Below, piece by piece: positions 46,464-56,848 of a stretch of DNA of 64,000 bases; the stretch's first letter is position 1, and each line of letters starts with the position of its first letter. The notes under the pieces are model-generated. The model worked only from the letters and a program-made list of their open reading frames with translations, did not search any database and had not been told where the DNA came from. A program made the position numbers and the translations under genes. The DNA is from an uncultured Prochlorococcus sp. (GTDB taxonomy: Bacteria; Cyanobacteriota; Cyanobacteriia; PCC-6307; Cyanobiaceae), in NCBI GenBank assembly GCA_902583265.1, contig CACHVD010000003.1, positions 1 through 64,000 of the forward strand, in the 5' to 3' direction.

Positions 46464-47480
46464 ATGCAAATTTGGCCTCATAAACATATCCACTCACTCG
46501 CTAATTTTTCAATTCAAGATTACAAGTCAGTATTTGAATTGGCTAATAGATTTGATGCACTAAAAAATGCAGGAACAAAAAAGATACCGGCCTTACAAGG
46601 AACTTTAGTAACTTCTTTGTTTTTTGAAGCTAGTACAAGAACAAAAAATAGCTTTGAACTTGCTGCAAAAAGGCTATCTGCGGATGTACAAACGTTTGCA
46701 CCATCATCTAGTTCATTAACTAAAGGCGAAACGATCATTGATACAGCAATCACTTATTCTGCAATGGGTGCAGATACATTAATTATTAGACATTCATCGA
46801 GTTATATAACCTTTGAAATAGCAAAAAAACTGGATGCAATAAATTCTAATACTTCGGTTCTTAATGCCGGAGATGGATTACATAGTCACCCTAGTCAAGG
46901 ATTGCTTGACATTTATACATTAATTAAATTCTTTTCCAAAAAATCACTGAGCCCAGAGGTTTTAAATTCCAAAAAAATTTTAATAATTGGAGACGTCAAC
47001 CATTCAAGAGTTGCAAGATCAAATCTTTGGGCTTTGAGTGCATTTGGCGCAGACATAATCTTATGCGGTCCAAAGACATTAATACCCGATGAATTTATCA
47101 ATTTTTTAAAAACTCCTGCACCAAACCAGGAAAAAGATCCTGTTAAATCAAGAGGCTCAATAACAATTTCTAGATCATTGGAAGAGTCAATAAAAATTGC
47201 GGATGCAATTATTGTTTTAAGACTCCAGAAAGAGAGAATGATGGAGAATTTACTAAGCAATATTGATTCATATAGTTTGGATTATGGTTTGACGCTAGAG
47301 AAATTATCTTTGAGTAATGAGGAAATCCCAATTCTTCATCCTGGGCCAATTAATAGAGATATTGAAATCAGTAGTAAAGTAGTAGACGAATATCCTAATT
47401 GCTTAATCAATAAGCAGGTTGCGAATGGTATCCCAATAAGAATGGCTTTACTTTATCTTTTACAGAAACATAACAAATAA
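46464..47480 (+). CDS. pyrB: Aspartate carbamoyltransferase catalytic subunit
   Basis: Pyrimidine synthesis: carbamoyl phosphate plus aspartate to carbamoyl aspartate. It has 338 residues. The carbamoyl-phosphate motif is [12 protein letters not shown] (STRT) near residue 57; SSLTKGET follows, then [30 protein letters not shown] and [12 protein letters not shown]. No regulatory PyrI gene is adjacent, as usual in cyanobacteria. It starts 21 bases after the glycosylase gene and may share its transcript. Confidence 0.97.
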   Translation: MQIWPHKHIHSLANFSIQDYKSVFELANRFDALKNAGTKKIPALQGTLVTSLFFEASTRTKNSFELAAKRLSADVQTFAPSSSSLTKGETIIDTAITYSAMGADTLIIRHSSSYITFEIAKKLDAINSNTSVLNAGDGLHSHPSQGLLDIYTLIKFFSKKSLSPEVLNSKKILIIGDVNHSRVARSNLWALSAFGADIILCGPKTLIPDEFINFLKTPAPNQEKDPVKSRGSITISRSLEESIKIADAIIVLRLQKERMMENLLSNIDSYSLDYGLTLEKLSLSNEEIPILHPGPINRDIEISSKVVDEYPNCLINKQVANGIPIRMALLYLLQKHNK

Positions 47481-47482
47481 AT

Positions 47483-47824
47483 CTAGAGTAACTTAAGACT
47501 TTCAGTAAAGAATCCATAAAATAATCCTAATCTTAAAGAATCTAATAAGAGTACTAAAAATTTCGTTTTCTTTTTAAATCGAAAATTTCTTCTAAGAACT
47601 ATCAAAATCTCAATAAAAACAACCGATAGAAAGGCGGCTACGGGATCCATTAGTTCCACAACAGCACTTACCATACCAAGAGAACTTCCTAAAAAGTAAC
47701 CAATTAAAAGGATAATTAAGGATATTGAATATCTACGCCATGGATTATTAGCCCAAATACTTAGTGTTTGAATATTTTCTACAATCTTCAGTTGAAAATT
47801 TGTATTTTGAGGTCTAAAAACCAT
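47483..47824 (-). CDS. DUF565 (Ycf20-like) membrane protein
   Basis: A 113-residue protein with two to three hydrophobic segments (about 32-52, 60-78, and a C-terminal amphipathic helix). The motif NNPWRRYSISLIILLIGYFLG in two halves and VFIEILIVLRR match DUF565/Ycf20, conserved in cyanobacteria and plastids. Plant Ycf20-like proteins are linked to non-photochemical quenching, but the cyanobacterial role is not established. It is convergent with pyrB and 11 bases downstream of a 66-residue gene. Confidence 0.8.
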   Translation of the reverse strand: MVFRPQNTNFQLKIVENIQTLSIWANNPWRRYSISLIILLIGYFLGSSLGMVSAVVELMDPVAAFLSVVFIEILIVLRRNFRFKKKTKFLVLLLDSLRLGLFYGFFTESLKLL

Positions 47825-47835
47825 CTTGATTTGAA

Positions 47836-48036
47836 CTAAGCCGCTTCAGAGTTTGTTTGAATTTTAGTGTTTCCCTCTACTAATTCAAGTAAAGCTTCCA
47901 TCTGAGCCATCATTCCTCTTAGCTCACCTGCTTCAGGGAATAGATCATCTTGACTAACATCTAAATGCATTTCTCTTAATTCTTGCCTTAAATAGCGTAA
48001 ATGACTGATGACTTGCTCTCTCTTGGTTTGAGACAT
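47836..48036 (-). CDS. Small conserved hypothetical protein (66 aa)
   Basis: A short, charged, helical-looking soluble protein: REQVISHLRYLRQELREMHLD in parts, then FPEAGELRGMMAQMEALLEL and a polar tail. I recognise no named family. The regular codon use, its own 200-base upstream gap, and a same-strand neighbour 11 bases away (Ycf20-like) support a real gene. An eight-base inverted repeat (AAAATATT/AATATTTT) lies about 20 bases before its start at roughly 48055-48079. Confidence 0.65.
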   Translation of the reverse strand: MSQTKREQVISHLRYLRQELREMHLDVSQDDLFPEAGELRGMMAQMEALLELVEGNTKIQTNSEAA

Positions 48037-48250
48037 GATTAAATTGTTGATAAAAATATTTTAAGAAAGAATATTTTTGATAAAGAGAGTTTGCTTATCT
48101 ATGACTGAAAATGAAGATAAATAACTCAATAACACTGCGAAAAGATAATGACTTTAAAAAATTTTGTATCTTTGGAAATATCAAGTTAATACTTCAATTT
48201 TAAATAATTACTTGAGGATCTATTATTAAGATGTATTGGCTTTATTCAAT

Positions 48251-48472
48251 ATGGAATTTATTTCTGAAAATAAAATAAGTGAGGAACTAGTAAATTCTTT
48301 TGATGAAGAAATGACCCTTCAACTAGCAAAAAGGCTAGAAGAAGACGAATATTCTACACCATTTGATGGCTTAAAAGATTGGCACTTACTTAGAGCCCTA
48401 GCAATAAACAGACCAGAATTAACAACTGACTATACACATCTCCTCGATCAGGAACCTTTCGATGAAAACTAA
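48251..48472 (+). CDS. DUF2555 family protein (cyanobacterial)
   Basis: A 73-residue acidic soluble protein from the ATG at 48251; a TTG at 48236 would add five residues. The core LAKRLEEDEYSTPFDGLKDW followed by HLLRALAINRPEL and the ending YTHLLDQEPFDE match DUF2555, a small family found only in cyanobacteria with no known function. Its last 11 bases overlap coaBC, so translation is probably coupled. Confidence 0.8.
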   Translation: MEFISENKISEELVNSFDEEMTLQLAKRLEEDEYSTPFDGLKDWHLLRALAINRPELTTDYTHLLDQEPFDEN

Positions 48473-49718
48473 AAGTAATTACTCCAAAATAAAGGTTCTT
48501 TTACTAATTACAGGAAGTATTGCAGCTGTAAGAATTCCTTTATTAGTTAGCCAATTAGCGAAAGAAAATTATGAAATAAGATGCGTTTTATCTAAAAATG
48601 CAGAAAAATTAATCAAGCCGCTTTCTCTCTCTATCTTAAGTAGGAACCCTTGCATTTTAGAAAATGATCAATGGTCAAATAATCAATCAACACCTCTTCA
48701 CATAGAACTAGGTAATTGGGCTGATATTTTAATCATTGCGCCTTTAACAGCAACAACATTAGCAAAATGGGTAACTGGAAATGCAGATGGATTGATTCCA
48801 AGCATCTTAATAGCAAATATAAAGCCAATTATTGTTGCACCAGCAATGAATACACAAATGTGGCTAAATAAAGCTGTCCAAAAAAATTATGAGGATTTAC
48901 AGAATTATGAAAATGTTTTGTCTTTGCAACCAAGTGAAGGTCTCTTAGCATGTGATGCTATTGGAATCGGTAAGATACCTTCAAATGATCTAATTCAATT
49001 AGCTCTTGAATTTATAGCTTCACTTAAACAAAATGAATATCGCAAAGATTTGATTAATAAAGAAATTTTAATAACTGGAGGGTGTACCTCAGAAAAAATT
49101 GACGCAGCAAGACATATTACTAACAAAAGTTCTGGAGCTATGGGCCTCCTTCTTTCCCAAGTAGCGAGGTTCAGAGGAGCACAAGTAAAATATGTCCATG
49201 GGCCTCTGAAAATCGATAAGAATCTTACTGATGGAATCAAAAGATATCAAGTTGAAACAAGTGTTGATTTAATAAGGGCACTTAATAATGAAATATCAAA
49301 TTGTGATTATTTTTTCATGAATGCAGCAGTATCTGATTTCAAGATATCCTCCGATACTTCAGCTAAAATTCCGAAAAATAAAATTAATGATCATTTGAAT
49401 AAAAACTTTGAGCTAGTTCCAGATATTTTAAAAACAATTAGTAAATCAAAAAAAGATAACCAAGTTTTTGTAGGCTTTTGTGCTTTTACAGGATCTATCG
49501 AAGAAGCACGAATAATAATAAAAGAAAAGATTATCCAAAAGGGGTGTGATTATCTATTTGCAAATCCAATTGATATTGAAGGCCAAGGATTTGGCTTTTT
49601 AGCACAAAATGAAGGTTGGCTATTCGATACGAACAATATGGAACACTACATTAACAAAACATCAAAAATTGATTTAGCAAATAAATTAATAACCCAAATT
49701 ATTTCATTAAAAAAATAA
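48462..49718 (+). CDS. coaBC: Bifunctional phosphopantothenoylcysteine decarboxylase/ligase
   Basis: Two steps of coenzyme A synthesis: ligation of cysteine to 4'-phosphopantothenate (CoaB) and decarboxylation (CoaC). It has 418 residues. The N-terminal flavoprotein domain shows LLITGSIAAVR, HIELGNWADILIIAPLTATT with the active-site His, and APAMNTQMW. The cysteine clamp reads LLACDAIGIGKIP. The C-terminal CoaB domain shows ITGGCTSEKIDAARHITNKS, MNAAVSDF and FVGFCAFT. It overlaps the DUF2555 gene by 11 bases. Confidence 0.95.
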   Translation: MKTKSNYSKIKVLLLITGSIAAVRIPLLVSQLAKENYEIRCVLSKNAEKLIKPLSLSILSRNPCILENDQWSNNQSTPLHIELGNWADILIIAPLTATTLAKWVTGNADGLIPSILIANIKPIIVAPAMNTQMWLNKAVQKNYEDLQNYENVLSLQPSEGLLACDAIGIGKIPSNDLIQLALEFIASLKQNEYRKDLINKEILITGGCTSEKIDAARHITNKSSGAMGLLLSQVARFRGAQVKYVHGPLKIDKNLTDGIKRYQVETSVDLIRALNNEISNCDYFFMNAAVSDFKISSDTSAKIPKNKINDHLNKNFELVPDILKTISKSKKDNQVFVGFCAFTGSIEEARIIIKEKIIQKGCDYLFANPIDIEGQGFGFLAQNEGWLFDTNNMEHYINKTSKIDLANKLITQIISLKK

Positions 49719-49936
49719 AAAAAATTTTTTTAATTTGTATTTTTTTGTAATCTTAATCATTAAAAATAATGTGATAGCTTAAAATAATTCCAGTTTTTTT
49801 AAAACCTAAAAAGCTACGGGTTGTTTCGAGGATTTAAAAGTCCTTTCTTTTATGGTCCTTTCCCTTGTAATATCCGTACTGAACTATTTAGATGACCTTT
49901 AATCTATCGTCACAGAACTTTACAGCAACTTTAATT

Positions 49937-50731
49937 ATGAGAATTCGTTCTTTCTTGGCTTTTGTTATTTCAATTTGTATAACTTTTGCTTTCGTACCTG
50001 TTAAAACATTTGCTTTTTCTGAAAGAGGAAATGCACAATTCACAGATGTTGTTAATACAGGAAAAGCTAATGATTGCCCCACATTAGATTCATCTCTTGT
50101 CGGATCAATATCTCTTGGGAATGGAGATAGCCTTAAAGGAATATGCATGCATCCAACAGAAGTTTATGTAAAAGTTCCAGGAACAAAACGAAAAGCTGCA
50201 GAATTTGTTTCTACAAAAATTATTAGTCCTAGAAATAACACAACAGTTACAGAAGTTTATGGAGATATAGATTCAGGAACTTTCACCGAAAAAGGTGGAA
50301 TTGATTTTCAACTTATTACTGTATTAACTCCTGGTGGTTTAGAGGTACCATTTGCATTCTCAGCAAAAGATCTTACAGCTGATTTACCTTCATCTATTGA
50401 GCCAGGTACTGAGGTTAGTGGTTCAACATTTACACCTAACTACAGAACTGGTGATTTTCTAGATCCTAAGGCAAGAGCTAAAAATACTGGTGTTGAATAT
50501 GCTCAAGGTTTAGTTGCATTAGGAGGGGATGATGAAGAACTTGCAAAAGAAAATATTAAAGTTGATGTTAACGGTACTGGTGTTATTACTCTTTCAATCA
50601 ACAATGTAGATTCTGACACAGACGAATTTGCTGGTACGTTTGAAGCTATTCAACCTTCAGATACTGATATGGGTTCAAAGGATCCACTTGATGTAAAAAT
50701 AATTGGGGAGCTTTACGGAAGAAAGGCATAA
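49937..50731 (+). CDS. psbO: Photosystem II manganese-stabilising protein
   Basis: Lumenal extrinsic subunit that stabilises the Mn4CaO5 cluster. From the ATG at 49937 the product is 264 residues with a signal peptide (MRIRSFLAFVISICITFAFV then cleavage near TFAFS). An upstream in-frame ATG at 49892 would add 15 residues before the signal and is less likely. Two cysteines (NDCPTL and KGICMHP) form the conserved disulfide. KRKAAEFVSTK, PGGLEVPFAF and FTPNYRTGDFLDPK are family motifs. A terminator follows. The leader carries a repeated GTCCTTTC. Confidence 0.96.
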   Translation: MRIRSFLAFVISICITFAFVPVKTFAFSERGNAQFTDVVNTGKANDCPTLDSSLVGSISLGNGDSLKGICMHPTEVYVKVPGTKRKAAEFVSTKIISPRNNTTVTEVYGDIDSGTFTEKGGIDFQLITVLTPGGLEVPFAFSAKDLTADLPSSIEPGTEVSGSTFTPNYRTGDFLDPKARAKNTGVEYAQGLVALGGDDEELAKENIKVDVNGTGVITLSINNVDSDTDEFAGTFEAIQPSDTDMGSKDPLDVKIIGELYGRKA

Positions 50732-50740
50732 ATTCTTCTT

Positions 50741-50775
50741 AAGAGAAAAAGGGGGTTAAACCCCTCTTTTTTTTT
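50741..50775 (+). terminator. Rho-independent terminator after psbO
   Basis: About ten bases after the psbO stop, a GGGG/CCCC stem (50751-50754 and 50761-50764) with a GTTAAA loop is preceded by an A run and followed by CTC and nine or more T residues, so A-T pairs extend the stem. This is a good intrinsic terminator separating psbO from sat. Confidence 0.88.
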
Positions 50776-50801
50776 CAAAATTTTACTTTATCAATTTAAA
50801 A

Positions 50802-51977
50802 ATGGAATTACAACAAAAAACTAAAAAAGATATTAGTGGACTAATACCCCCTTATGGAGGGGAACTAAAAAATTTAATTATCAAAGATAAAAACCTTAAA
50901 AATGATCTTATCTCTAAAGCTACTTATGAGTTTGAAAGCAGCGAGAGAAATGCATGCGATGTAGAACTTTTGATGGTTGGAGCTTTTTCTCCATTGGAAG
51001 GTTTTATGGATGAAAATAACTACAATTCGGTAATTAAAAATAATAGAGATACAAACGGTTTGCTTTTTGGCTTGCCTATTGTATTTGATTCAAATAATGA
51101 AAAAGTAAAAGCTGGAGATACAATATTGCTTACTTATAAAAAACAAAAAATAGCAGTTTTAGAAGTTAGCTCTAAATGGGAACCTGATAAATCCTTAGAA
51201 GCTGAACTTTGTTATGGTACTAATTCTTTAGATCATCCTGCTGTTAAGATGATTTTTAATGAGAGAGGGAGGTTTTATATAGGAGGAAGAATTTATGGTT
51301 TCGAACTACCAATTAGAGAATTCCCTTGCAAAACACCAGAAGAAGTTAGATCTACATTGCCATCAAATCATGATGTAGTTGCATTTCAATGCAGAAATCC
51401 AATTCATAGAGCACATTATGAATTATTTACTAATGCCTTACTCTCAGATAATGTGTCCTCTAACTCAGTTGTTTTAGTTCATCCAACTTGTGGGCCAACT
51501 CAACAAGATGATATCCCAGGGAAAGTTAGATACTTAACTTATAAAGAATTAGAAGAGGAAATATCTGATGAAAGAATCAAATGGGCTTTTTTACCTTATT
51601 CAATGCATATGGCAGGGCCAAGAGAAGCTCTTCAACATATGATTATCAGGAGAAATTATGGCTGCACCCATTTTATTATCGGTAGAGATATGGCTGGCTG
51701 TAAGTCATCAGCAACTGGTGAAGATTTTTATGGCCCATATGACGCCCAGAATTTTGCGAATAAATGCGCAGACGAATTGATGATGAAGACTGTTCCTTCA
51801 AAAAATTTAGTTTATACGAAGGAAAAAGGATATATTACAGCTGAAGAAGCTAAAGAATTTAATTATGAAATTATGAAACTTAGTGGTACTGAATTTAGAA
51901 AGAAATTGAGAAATGGCGAGCCAATTCCTGAATGGTTTGCATTCAAAAGTGTAGTAGATGTTCTAAGACGCTCTTAA
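50802..51977 (+). CDS. sat: Sulfate adenylyltransferase (ATP sulfurylase)
   Basis: Activates sulfate to adenosine 5'-phosphosulfate, the first step of sulfate assimilation. It has 391 residues, the single-subunit type. Motifs: MVGAFSPLEGFMDE near the N-terminus, the ATP-binding FQCRNPIHRAHYEL (QxRN and HxxH), and IIGRDMAGCKSS. The last has Met where many homologues have His (GRDHAG), a variant also seen in picocyanobacteria as far as I recall. The start lies 70 bases after psbO, beyond a terminator. Confidence 0.95.
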   Translation: MELQQKTKKDISGLIPPYGGELKNLIIKDKNLKNDLISKATYEFESSERNACDVELLMVGAFSPLEGFMDENNYNSVIKNNRDTNGLLFGLPIVFDSNNEKVKAGDTILLTYKKQKIAVLEVSSKWEPDKSLEAELCYGTNSLDHPAVKMIFNERGRFYIGGRIYGFELPIREFPCKTPEEVRSTLPSNHDVVAFQCRNPIHRAHYELFTNALLSDNVSSNSVVLVHPTCGPTQQDDIPGKVRYLTYKELEEEISDERIKWAFLPYSMHMAGPREALQHMIIRRNYGCTHFIIGRDMAGCKSSATGEDFYGPYDAQNFANKCADELMMKTVPSKNLVYTKEKGYITAEEAKEFNYEIMKLSGTEFRKKLRNGEPIPEWFAFKSVVDVLRRS

Positions 51978-52023
51978 TAATGTTTTATTATTAGTATTAT
52001 GTAAATATTAAAAATTATTTATC

Positions 52024-53877
52024 GTGAACAAACGCTGGAGAAACGTAGGACTTTATGTTCTAGCCGTTATTACTGTAGTTTTCATTGGAACTTCTGTATT
52101 TGATAAACCTAGTACAGAAAATGCTACAAAGACTTTAAGATATAGTGATTTTATAGAAGCAGTTCAAGATAAAGAAATCAGTAGAGTACTAATATCTCCA
52201 GACAATGCGACAGCTCAAGTTGTTGAAAATGATGGAAGCAGATCTGAGGTGAATCTAGCCCCAGATAAAGATTTATTAAAAATCTTAACTGAAAATAATG
52301 TAGACATTGCTGTAACTCCTACAAAATTAGCTAATCCATGGCAACAAGCTATAAGTAGCTTGATTTTTCCAGTACTTTTGATTGGAGGCCTATTTTTTCT
52401 TTTTAGAAGATCCCAAAACGGTAATCCTGGAGGCGGTAATCCTGCTATGAGTTTTGGCAAGAGCAAAGCCAGACTTCAAATGGAACCATCTACACAAGTA
52501 ACCTTTTCAGATGTTGCTGGTGTTGAAGGTGCAAAATTGGAACTCACTGAAGTTGTAGATTTTCTAAAGAGCCCAGATAGATTTACAGCAGTAGGAGCAA
52601 AAATTCCAAAAGGGGTTCTTCTTGTTGGCCCTCCTGGTACAGGAAAAACATTGCTAGCAAAAGCAGTTGCAGGAGAAGCAGGTGTACCTTTTTTCTCAAT
52701 ATCAGGTTCAGAATTCGTAGAGATGTTTGTTGGAGTTGGAGCTAGCAGAGTTAGAGATTTATTCGAACAAGCCAAAAAGAATGCTCCCTGTATTGTGTTT
52801 ATTGATGAAATCGACGCTGTCGGAAGACAAAGAGGTGCCGGTATGGGTGGGGGTAATGATGAAAGAGAACAAACTTTAAACCAACTCCTTACCGAAATGG
52901 ATGGTTTTGAAGGTAATTCTGGAATAATAATAGTTGCTGCTACTAATAGACCTGATGTCCTAGATTCTGCTTTAATGCGTCCTGGAAGATTCGATAGGCA
53001 GGTAACAGTAGATAGGCCAGATTACGCTGGAAGGTTACAAATACTTAATGTTCATGCTAAAGATAAAACTCTTTCAAAAGATGTTGATTTAGATAAAGTT
53101 GCGAGAAGAACACCAGGATTTACTGGTGCTGATTTAGCTAATTTATTAAATGAAGCAGCAATTTTAGCAGCCAGAAAAGATCTAGATAAGGTAAGTAATG
53201 ATGAAGTAGGTGATGCTATAGAAAGAGTCATGGCTGGACCTGAAAAGAAAGACAGAGTAATTAGTGACAAGAAAAAAGAATTAGTTGCTTATCATGAAGC
53301 TGGTCATGCTCTAGTTGGGGCATTAATGCCTGATTATGATCCTGTAGCAAAAGTTTCAATAATCCCTAGAGGTCAAGCGGGTGGTCTAACTTTCTTTACT
53401 CCAAGCGAAGAAAGAATGGAATCTGGTCTTTATTCACGTTCTTACCTTCAAAATCAAATGGCTGTAGCCCTTGGTGGAAGAGTTGCTGAAGAAATAGTTT
53501 ATGGAGAAGAAGAGGTCACCACTGGAGCTTCAAATGATTTACAGCAAGTTGCTAATGTAGCAAGACAAATGATTACTAAATTTGGTATGAGCGACAAAAT
53601 CGGTCCAGTGGCTTTAGGGCAATCTCAGGGTGGAATGTTTCTCGGAAGAGATATGAGTTCTACAAGAGATTTCTCTGAAGACACAGCAGCAACAATTGAT
53701 GTAGAGGTTTCAGAACTTGTAGATGTTGCCTATAAGAGAGCGACAAAAGTTTTAACAGATAATAGAACTGTCCTTGACGAAATGGCTCAAATGCTAATTG
53801 AAAGAGAAACTATAGATACTGAAGATATCCAAGAATTGCTCAACCGCTCAGAAGTAAAAGTCGCAAACTATATTTAA
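52024..53877 (+). CDS. ftsH: ATP-dependent zinc metalloprotease FtsH
   Basis: Membrane AAA+ protease; in cyanobacteria FtsH removes photodamaged D1. It has 617 residues. Two membrane helices (about 8-25 and 107-126) flank a small lumenal domain. AAA motifs: Walker A GPPGTGKT (about 200-207), Walker [12 protein letters not shown], and the SRH region [20 protein letters not shown]. The protease site is HEAGH (about 424). The start is GTG. Its placement in the same region as psbA and psbO fits a role in PSII repair, but which FtsH paralogue this is cannot be told from sequence alone. Confidence 0.97.
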   Translation: MNKRWRNVGLYVLAVITVVFIGTSVFDKPSTENATKTLRYSDFIEAVQDKEISRVLISPDNATAQVVENDGSRSEVNLAPDKDLLKILTENNVDIAVTPTKLANPWQQAISSLIFPVLLIGGLFFLFRRSQNGNPGGGNPAMSFGKSKARLQMEPSTQVTFSDVAGVEGAKLELTEVVDFLKSPDRFTAVGAKIPKGVLLVGPPGTGKTLLAKAVAGEAGVPFFSISGSEFVEMFVGVGASRVRDLFEQAKKNAPCIVFIDEIDAVGRQRGAGMGGGNDEREQTLNQLLTEMDGFEGNSGIIIVAATNRPDVLDSALMRPGRFDRQVTVDRPDYAGRLQILNVHAKDKTLSKDVDLDKVARRTPGFTGADLANLLNEAAILAARKDLDKVSNDEVGDAIERVMAGPEKKDRVISDKKKELVAYHEAGHALVGALMPDYDPVAKVSIIPRGQAGGLTFFTPSEERMESGLYSRSYLQNQMAVALGGRVAEEIVYGEEEVTTGASNDLQQVANVARQMITKFGMSDKIGPVALGQSQGGMFLGRDMSSTRDFSEDTAATIDVEVSELVDVAYKRATKVLTDNRTVLDEMAQMLIERETIDTEDIQELLNRSEVKVANYI

Positions 53878-53897
53878 CGCGGAATTTTAAATTTTTA

Positions 53898-54524
53898 ATG
53901 AATAGTAAAGAAGATTCTTTTTCGGAGTACCTGAAAATTGAGTCTTTTTTTTTACTTATAAAACCTGAAGATAATATTTACTCAAATACCTCTATAAGTA
54001 ATTCATTTTTTGAAGAATTAGAAAACTTAGTAAAATTAGGATTAAATAATATTGAAATAAGTTGGTCCAACAACGAAAATTGGTTCGATTTTGTATCCGA
54101 TATCAAAATTAAATATCCAAGAATTAATTTAGGCTCTGCCTCCATAGTTAATAAGCAATCAATAGAAGATTCTTTAAAAATTGGATTAAATTTTTCGATG
54201 ATGAAATTTTGGGATAAAGATCTTTTCAATTATGCGCAGTCAAAAAATTATTTATTAATTCCTGGAATTAATAATTTAAAAGATCTTAAGGAAGCGATAG
54301 ATTTAAATTGCAAAATTATCAAAATTTACCCAATAAAAAGTAAAGATAGTTCGATAAATATACTCAACTATAAAAATGTTGATTTCATTGCTGCTGGAGG
54401 ACTATCAATTAATGATTTAAATACTTATAAATCTTTAGGGTATAAAGCAGTTGTAATTGGAGATAAAGCTATCAAAAATAAAAAATTTGATCCAAAAATA
54501 TATGAATGGCTCAAAAATAATTAA
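53898..54524 (+). CDS. KDPG/KHG aldolase-like protein, active site altered
   Basis: A 208-residue TIM-barrel protein of the Eda family, which cleaves 2-keto-3-deoxy-6-phosphogluconate. The Schiff-base lysine appears as K142 in IIKIYPIK (KFFPAE-like in Eda) and the catalytic Glu as E53 in NIEISWSN. The arginine four residues after that Glu in classic enzymes (IEVTLRT type) is replaced (here W-S-N). The phosphate loop GGLSINDL is kept. It may act on another keto-acid or be less active. It starts 20 bases after ftsH on the same strand. Confidence 0.75.
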   Translation: MNSKEDSFSEYLKIESFFLLIKPEDNIYSNTSISNSFFEELENLVKLGLNNIEISWSNNENWFDFVSDIKIKYPRINLGSASIVNKQSIEDSLKIGLNFSMMKFWDKDLFNYAQSKNYLLIPGINNLKDLKEAIDLNCKIIKIYPIKSKDSSINILNYKNVDFIAAGGLSINDLNTYKSLGYKAVVIGDKAIKNKKFDPKIYEWLKNN

Positions 54525-54558
54525 GTTAAGGATAAATATAATTTATTCAACAAAACTA

Positions 54559-55656
54559 CTACTTATTTATTAAGTCACATTGAGCATGATTTAGAAGCAA
54601 ATGATCAGCAAGTACTAAAGCTACCATAGCATCAACCATGGGAACTGCTCTTGGTAGAACGCATGGATCGTGCCTCCCTTTTGCTTTCATAAGTACTTCT
54701 TTACCTCCAGCATTTACTGTTTTCTGTTCTTTCCCGATGGTTGCTGTAGGTTTAAAAGCTATCTTCATCTCGATATTTTCACCATTACTTATTCCGCCCT
54801 GTATACCTCCTGAATTGTTTGATGTTGTTCTTAACTTACTAATATCATCAGACTTGATGAAGGCATCATTATGTTCGCTTCCTTTTAAATAAGTTCCAGA
54901 GAAACCTGAACCTATTTCAAAGCCTTTCGTGGCAGGCAAAGACATCAAAGCCTTTGCTAAATCAGCTTCTAATTTATCAAAAACAGGCATTCCAAGACCA
55001 GAAGGAACATTTCTTACTAGACATTCAATAACACCGCCGCAAGAGTCTCCTTGACGCTTTAATTCCTTAATTCTCTCGATCATTTCTGTTGAAACCTTTT
55101 CATCAGGACATCTAACAATATTAGAATCTATTTTTTTGAGAGAAATCTTATCTTTATTTATATTGGAATCGATATCATGTATACGCTTTACCCAAGATAG
55201 TATTTCAGTGTTACAGAAGGTTTTTAATAATTGTTTTGCTACAGCACCAGCAGCTACTCTCCCAATTGTTTCTCTAGCAGAAGCTCTTCCACCTCCAGAA
55301 CTTGCCTGAATTCCATATTTCAGATGATATGTACCATCTGCATGAGAAGGTCTAAATACCTGCTCCAAATTATTATAATCTCCTGGTCTTTGATCCTTAT
55401 TTCTTACCAACATTGCTATTGGAGTTCCAAGTGTTAACCCTTCTTTTATCCCACTTAATATTTCAATTTTATCTTCTTCATTTCTGGGCGTTGTAATGTC
55501 ACTTTGGCCAGGTCTTCGCCTATCTAATTCATTTTGTATCAGATTGATATCTATTTTTAACTTAGGTGGACATCCATCAAGGATAACTCCTACTGCACCA
55601 CCATGTGATTCTCCAAAAGTACTAACACGAAAAATTTTTCCAAAACTACTACTCAT
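54559..55656 (-). CDS. aroC: Chorismate synthase
   Basis: Final shikimate-pathway step: EPSP to chorismate, needing reduced FMN. It has 365 residues. Motifs: [17 protein letters not shown] at the start, [34 protein letters not shown], and [11 protein letters not shown] with [17 protein letters not shown] towards the C-terminus. It lies downstream of psbA on the same strand but is separated from it by a strong terminator. Confidence 0.97.
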   Translation of the reverse strand: MSSSFGKIFRVSTFGESHGGAVGVILDGCPPKLKIDINLIQNELDRRRPGQSDITTPRNEEDKIEILSGIKEGLTLGTPIAMLVRNKDQRPGDYNNLEQVFRPSHADGTYHLKYGIQASSGGGRASARETIGRVAAGAVAKQLLKTFCNTEILSWVKRIHDIDSNINKDKISLKKIDSNIVRCPDEKVSTEMIERIKELKRQGDSCGGVIECLVRNVPSGLGMPVFDKLEADLAKALMSLPATKGFEIGSGFSGTYLKGSEHNDAFIKSDDISKLRTTSNNSGGIQGGISNGENIEMKIAFKPTATIGKEQKTVNAGGKEVLMKAKGRHDPCVLPRAVPMVDAMVALVLADHLLLNHAQCDLINK

Positions 55657-55723
55657 AGAAATATCAAATGTTTTATCTATATATAAACATTATATGAAAC
55701 CAATTGAAAATTAAACAAAAAAA

Positions 55724-55744
55724 AAGCCCCCAAAAAGGGGGCTT
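55724..55744 (-). terminator. Rho-independent terminator after psbA
   Basis: Read on the minus strand: stem AAGCCCCC/GGGGGCTT with a TTTTT loop, then nine T residues (plus-strand A run before 55724). It starts about 20 bases after the psbA stop. Strong GC stem in very AT-rich DNA, a clear intrinsic terminator. Confidence 0.95.
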
Positions 55745-55765
55745 GTAAATTTAAGAACTTTAAGC

Positions 55766-56848
55766 TTAACCGATAGCTGGAGCTGAAAGAGCTACTGTTG
55801 TAGACTCAGCTGCTGCTAGATCAAGTGGGAAGTTGTGAGCGTTACGCTCGTGCATTACTTCCATACCTAGGTTTGCTCTGTTAAGAACGTCACCCCATGT
55901 AGGAACAATCTTACCGTTTGCATCAACAACTGACTGGTTGAAGTTGAAACCGTTAAGGTTGAATGCCATTGTGCAGATACCCATTGAAGTTAACCATACA
56001 CAAACAACTGGGAATACAGCTAGGAAGAAGTGAAGACTTCTGCTGTTGTTGAATGATGCATATTGGAAGATCAAACGACCGAAGTAGCCATGAGCTGCAA
56101 CGATGTTGTATGTTTCTTCTTCTTGTCCGAACTTGTAACCATAGTTCTGAGACTCTGTCTCAGTTGTTTCTCTGATTAGAGATGAAGTAACAAGTGAACC
56201 GTGCATAGCAGAGAATAAAGATCCTCCGAACATACCAGCAACACCAGCCATATGGAATGGGTGCATAAGAATGTTGTGCTCTGCCTGGAATACAAACATG
56301 AAGTTGAATGTTCCAGAGATACCTAGAGGCATTCCGTCAGAGAATGAACCTTGACCGAATGGGTATACAAGGAATACTGCGAAAGCTGCTGAAACTGGTG
56401 CAGAGTATGCAACACAGATCCAAGGACGCATACCTAAACGGTATGAAAGCTCCCACTGTCTTCCCATGTATGCTGAGATACCAATTAGGAAGTGGAAAAT
56501 TACAAGCTGGTATGGACCACCGTTGTATAACCACTCATCTACAGTAGCTGCTTCCCAAATTGGGTAGAAGTGTAGACCAATAGCGTTAGATGAAGGAACA
56601 ACTGCACCTGAGATGATGTTGTTTCCATATAGGAATGAACCAGCAACTGGCTCTCTAATTCCGTCGATGTCTACTGGTGGTGCTGCGATGAATGCAACGA
56701 TGAAGCAAGCCGCTGCTGTAAGTAGGCATGGAATCATTAAGACGCCGAACCAACCAACATAAATTCTGTTGTTAGTTGATGTTACCCACTCACAAAACTG
56801 TGGCCAACCTTTTAACAGCGAAGAACGCTGCTGCTGAATAGTTGTCAT
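55766..56848 (-). CDS. psbA: Photosystem II D1 protein
   Basis: Reaction-centre subunit binding P680, pheophytin, QB and the Mn cluster. It has 360 residues and five membrane helices. Visible features: [17 protein letters not shown] (helix A), [45 protein letters not shown] (helix D histidine ligand region in parts), and the C-terminal [12 protein letters not shown] followed by a short extension removed by CtpA after the conserved Ala. No shorter isoform or frameshift is seen. It is a single-gene unit with its own promoter/leader (56849-56921) and terminator. Confidence 0.98.
   Translation of the reverse strand: MTTIQQQRSSLLKGWPQFCEWVTSTNNRIYVGWFGVLMIPCLLTAAACFIVAFIAAPPVDIDGIREPVAGSFLYGNNIISGAVVPSSNAIGLHFYPIWEAATVDEWLYNGGPYQLVIFHFLIGISAYMGRQWELSYRLGMRPWICVAYSAPVSAAFAVFLVYPFGQGSFSDGMPLGISGTFNFMFVFQAEHNILMHPFHMAGVAGMFGGSLFSAMHGSLVTSSLIRETTETESQNYGYKFGQEEETYNIVAAHGYFGRLIFQYASFNNSRSLHFFLAVFPVVCVWLTSMGICTMAFNLNGFNFNQSVVDANGKIVPTWGDVLNRANLGMEVMHERNAHNFPLDLAAAESTTVALSAPAIG

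Noticed and set aside
46913..47260. 115-residue minus-strand ORF antisense to pyrB
   Set aside because: Shadow of the conserved pyrB frame; no motif or upstream signal of its own.
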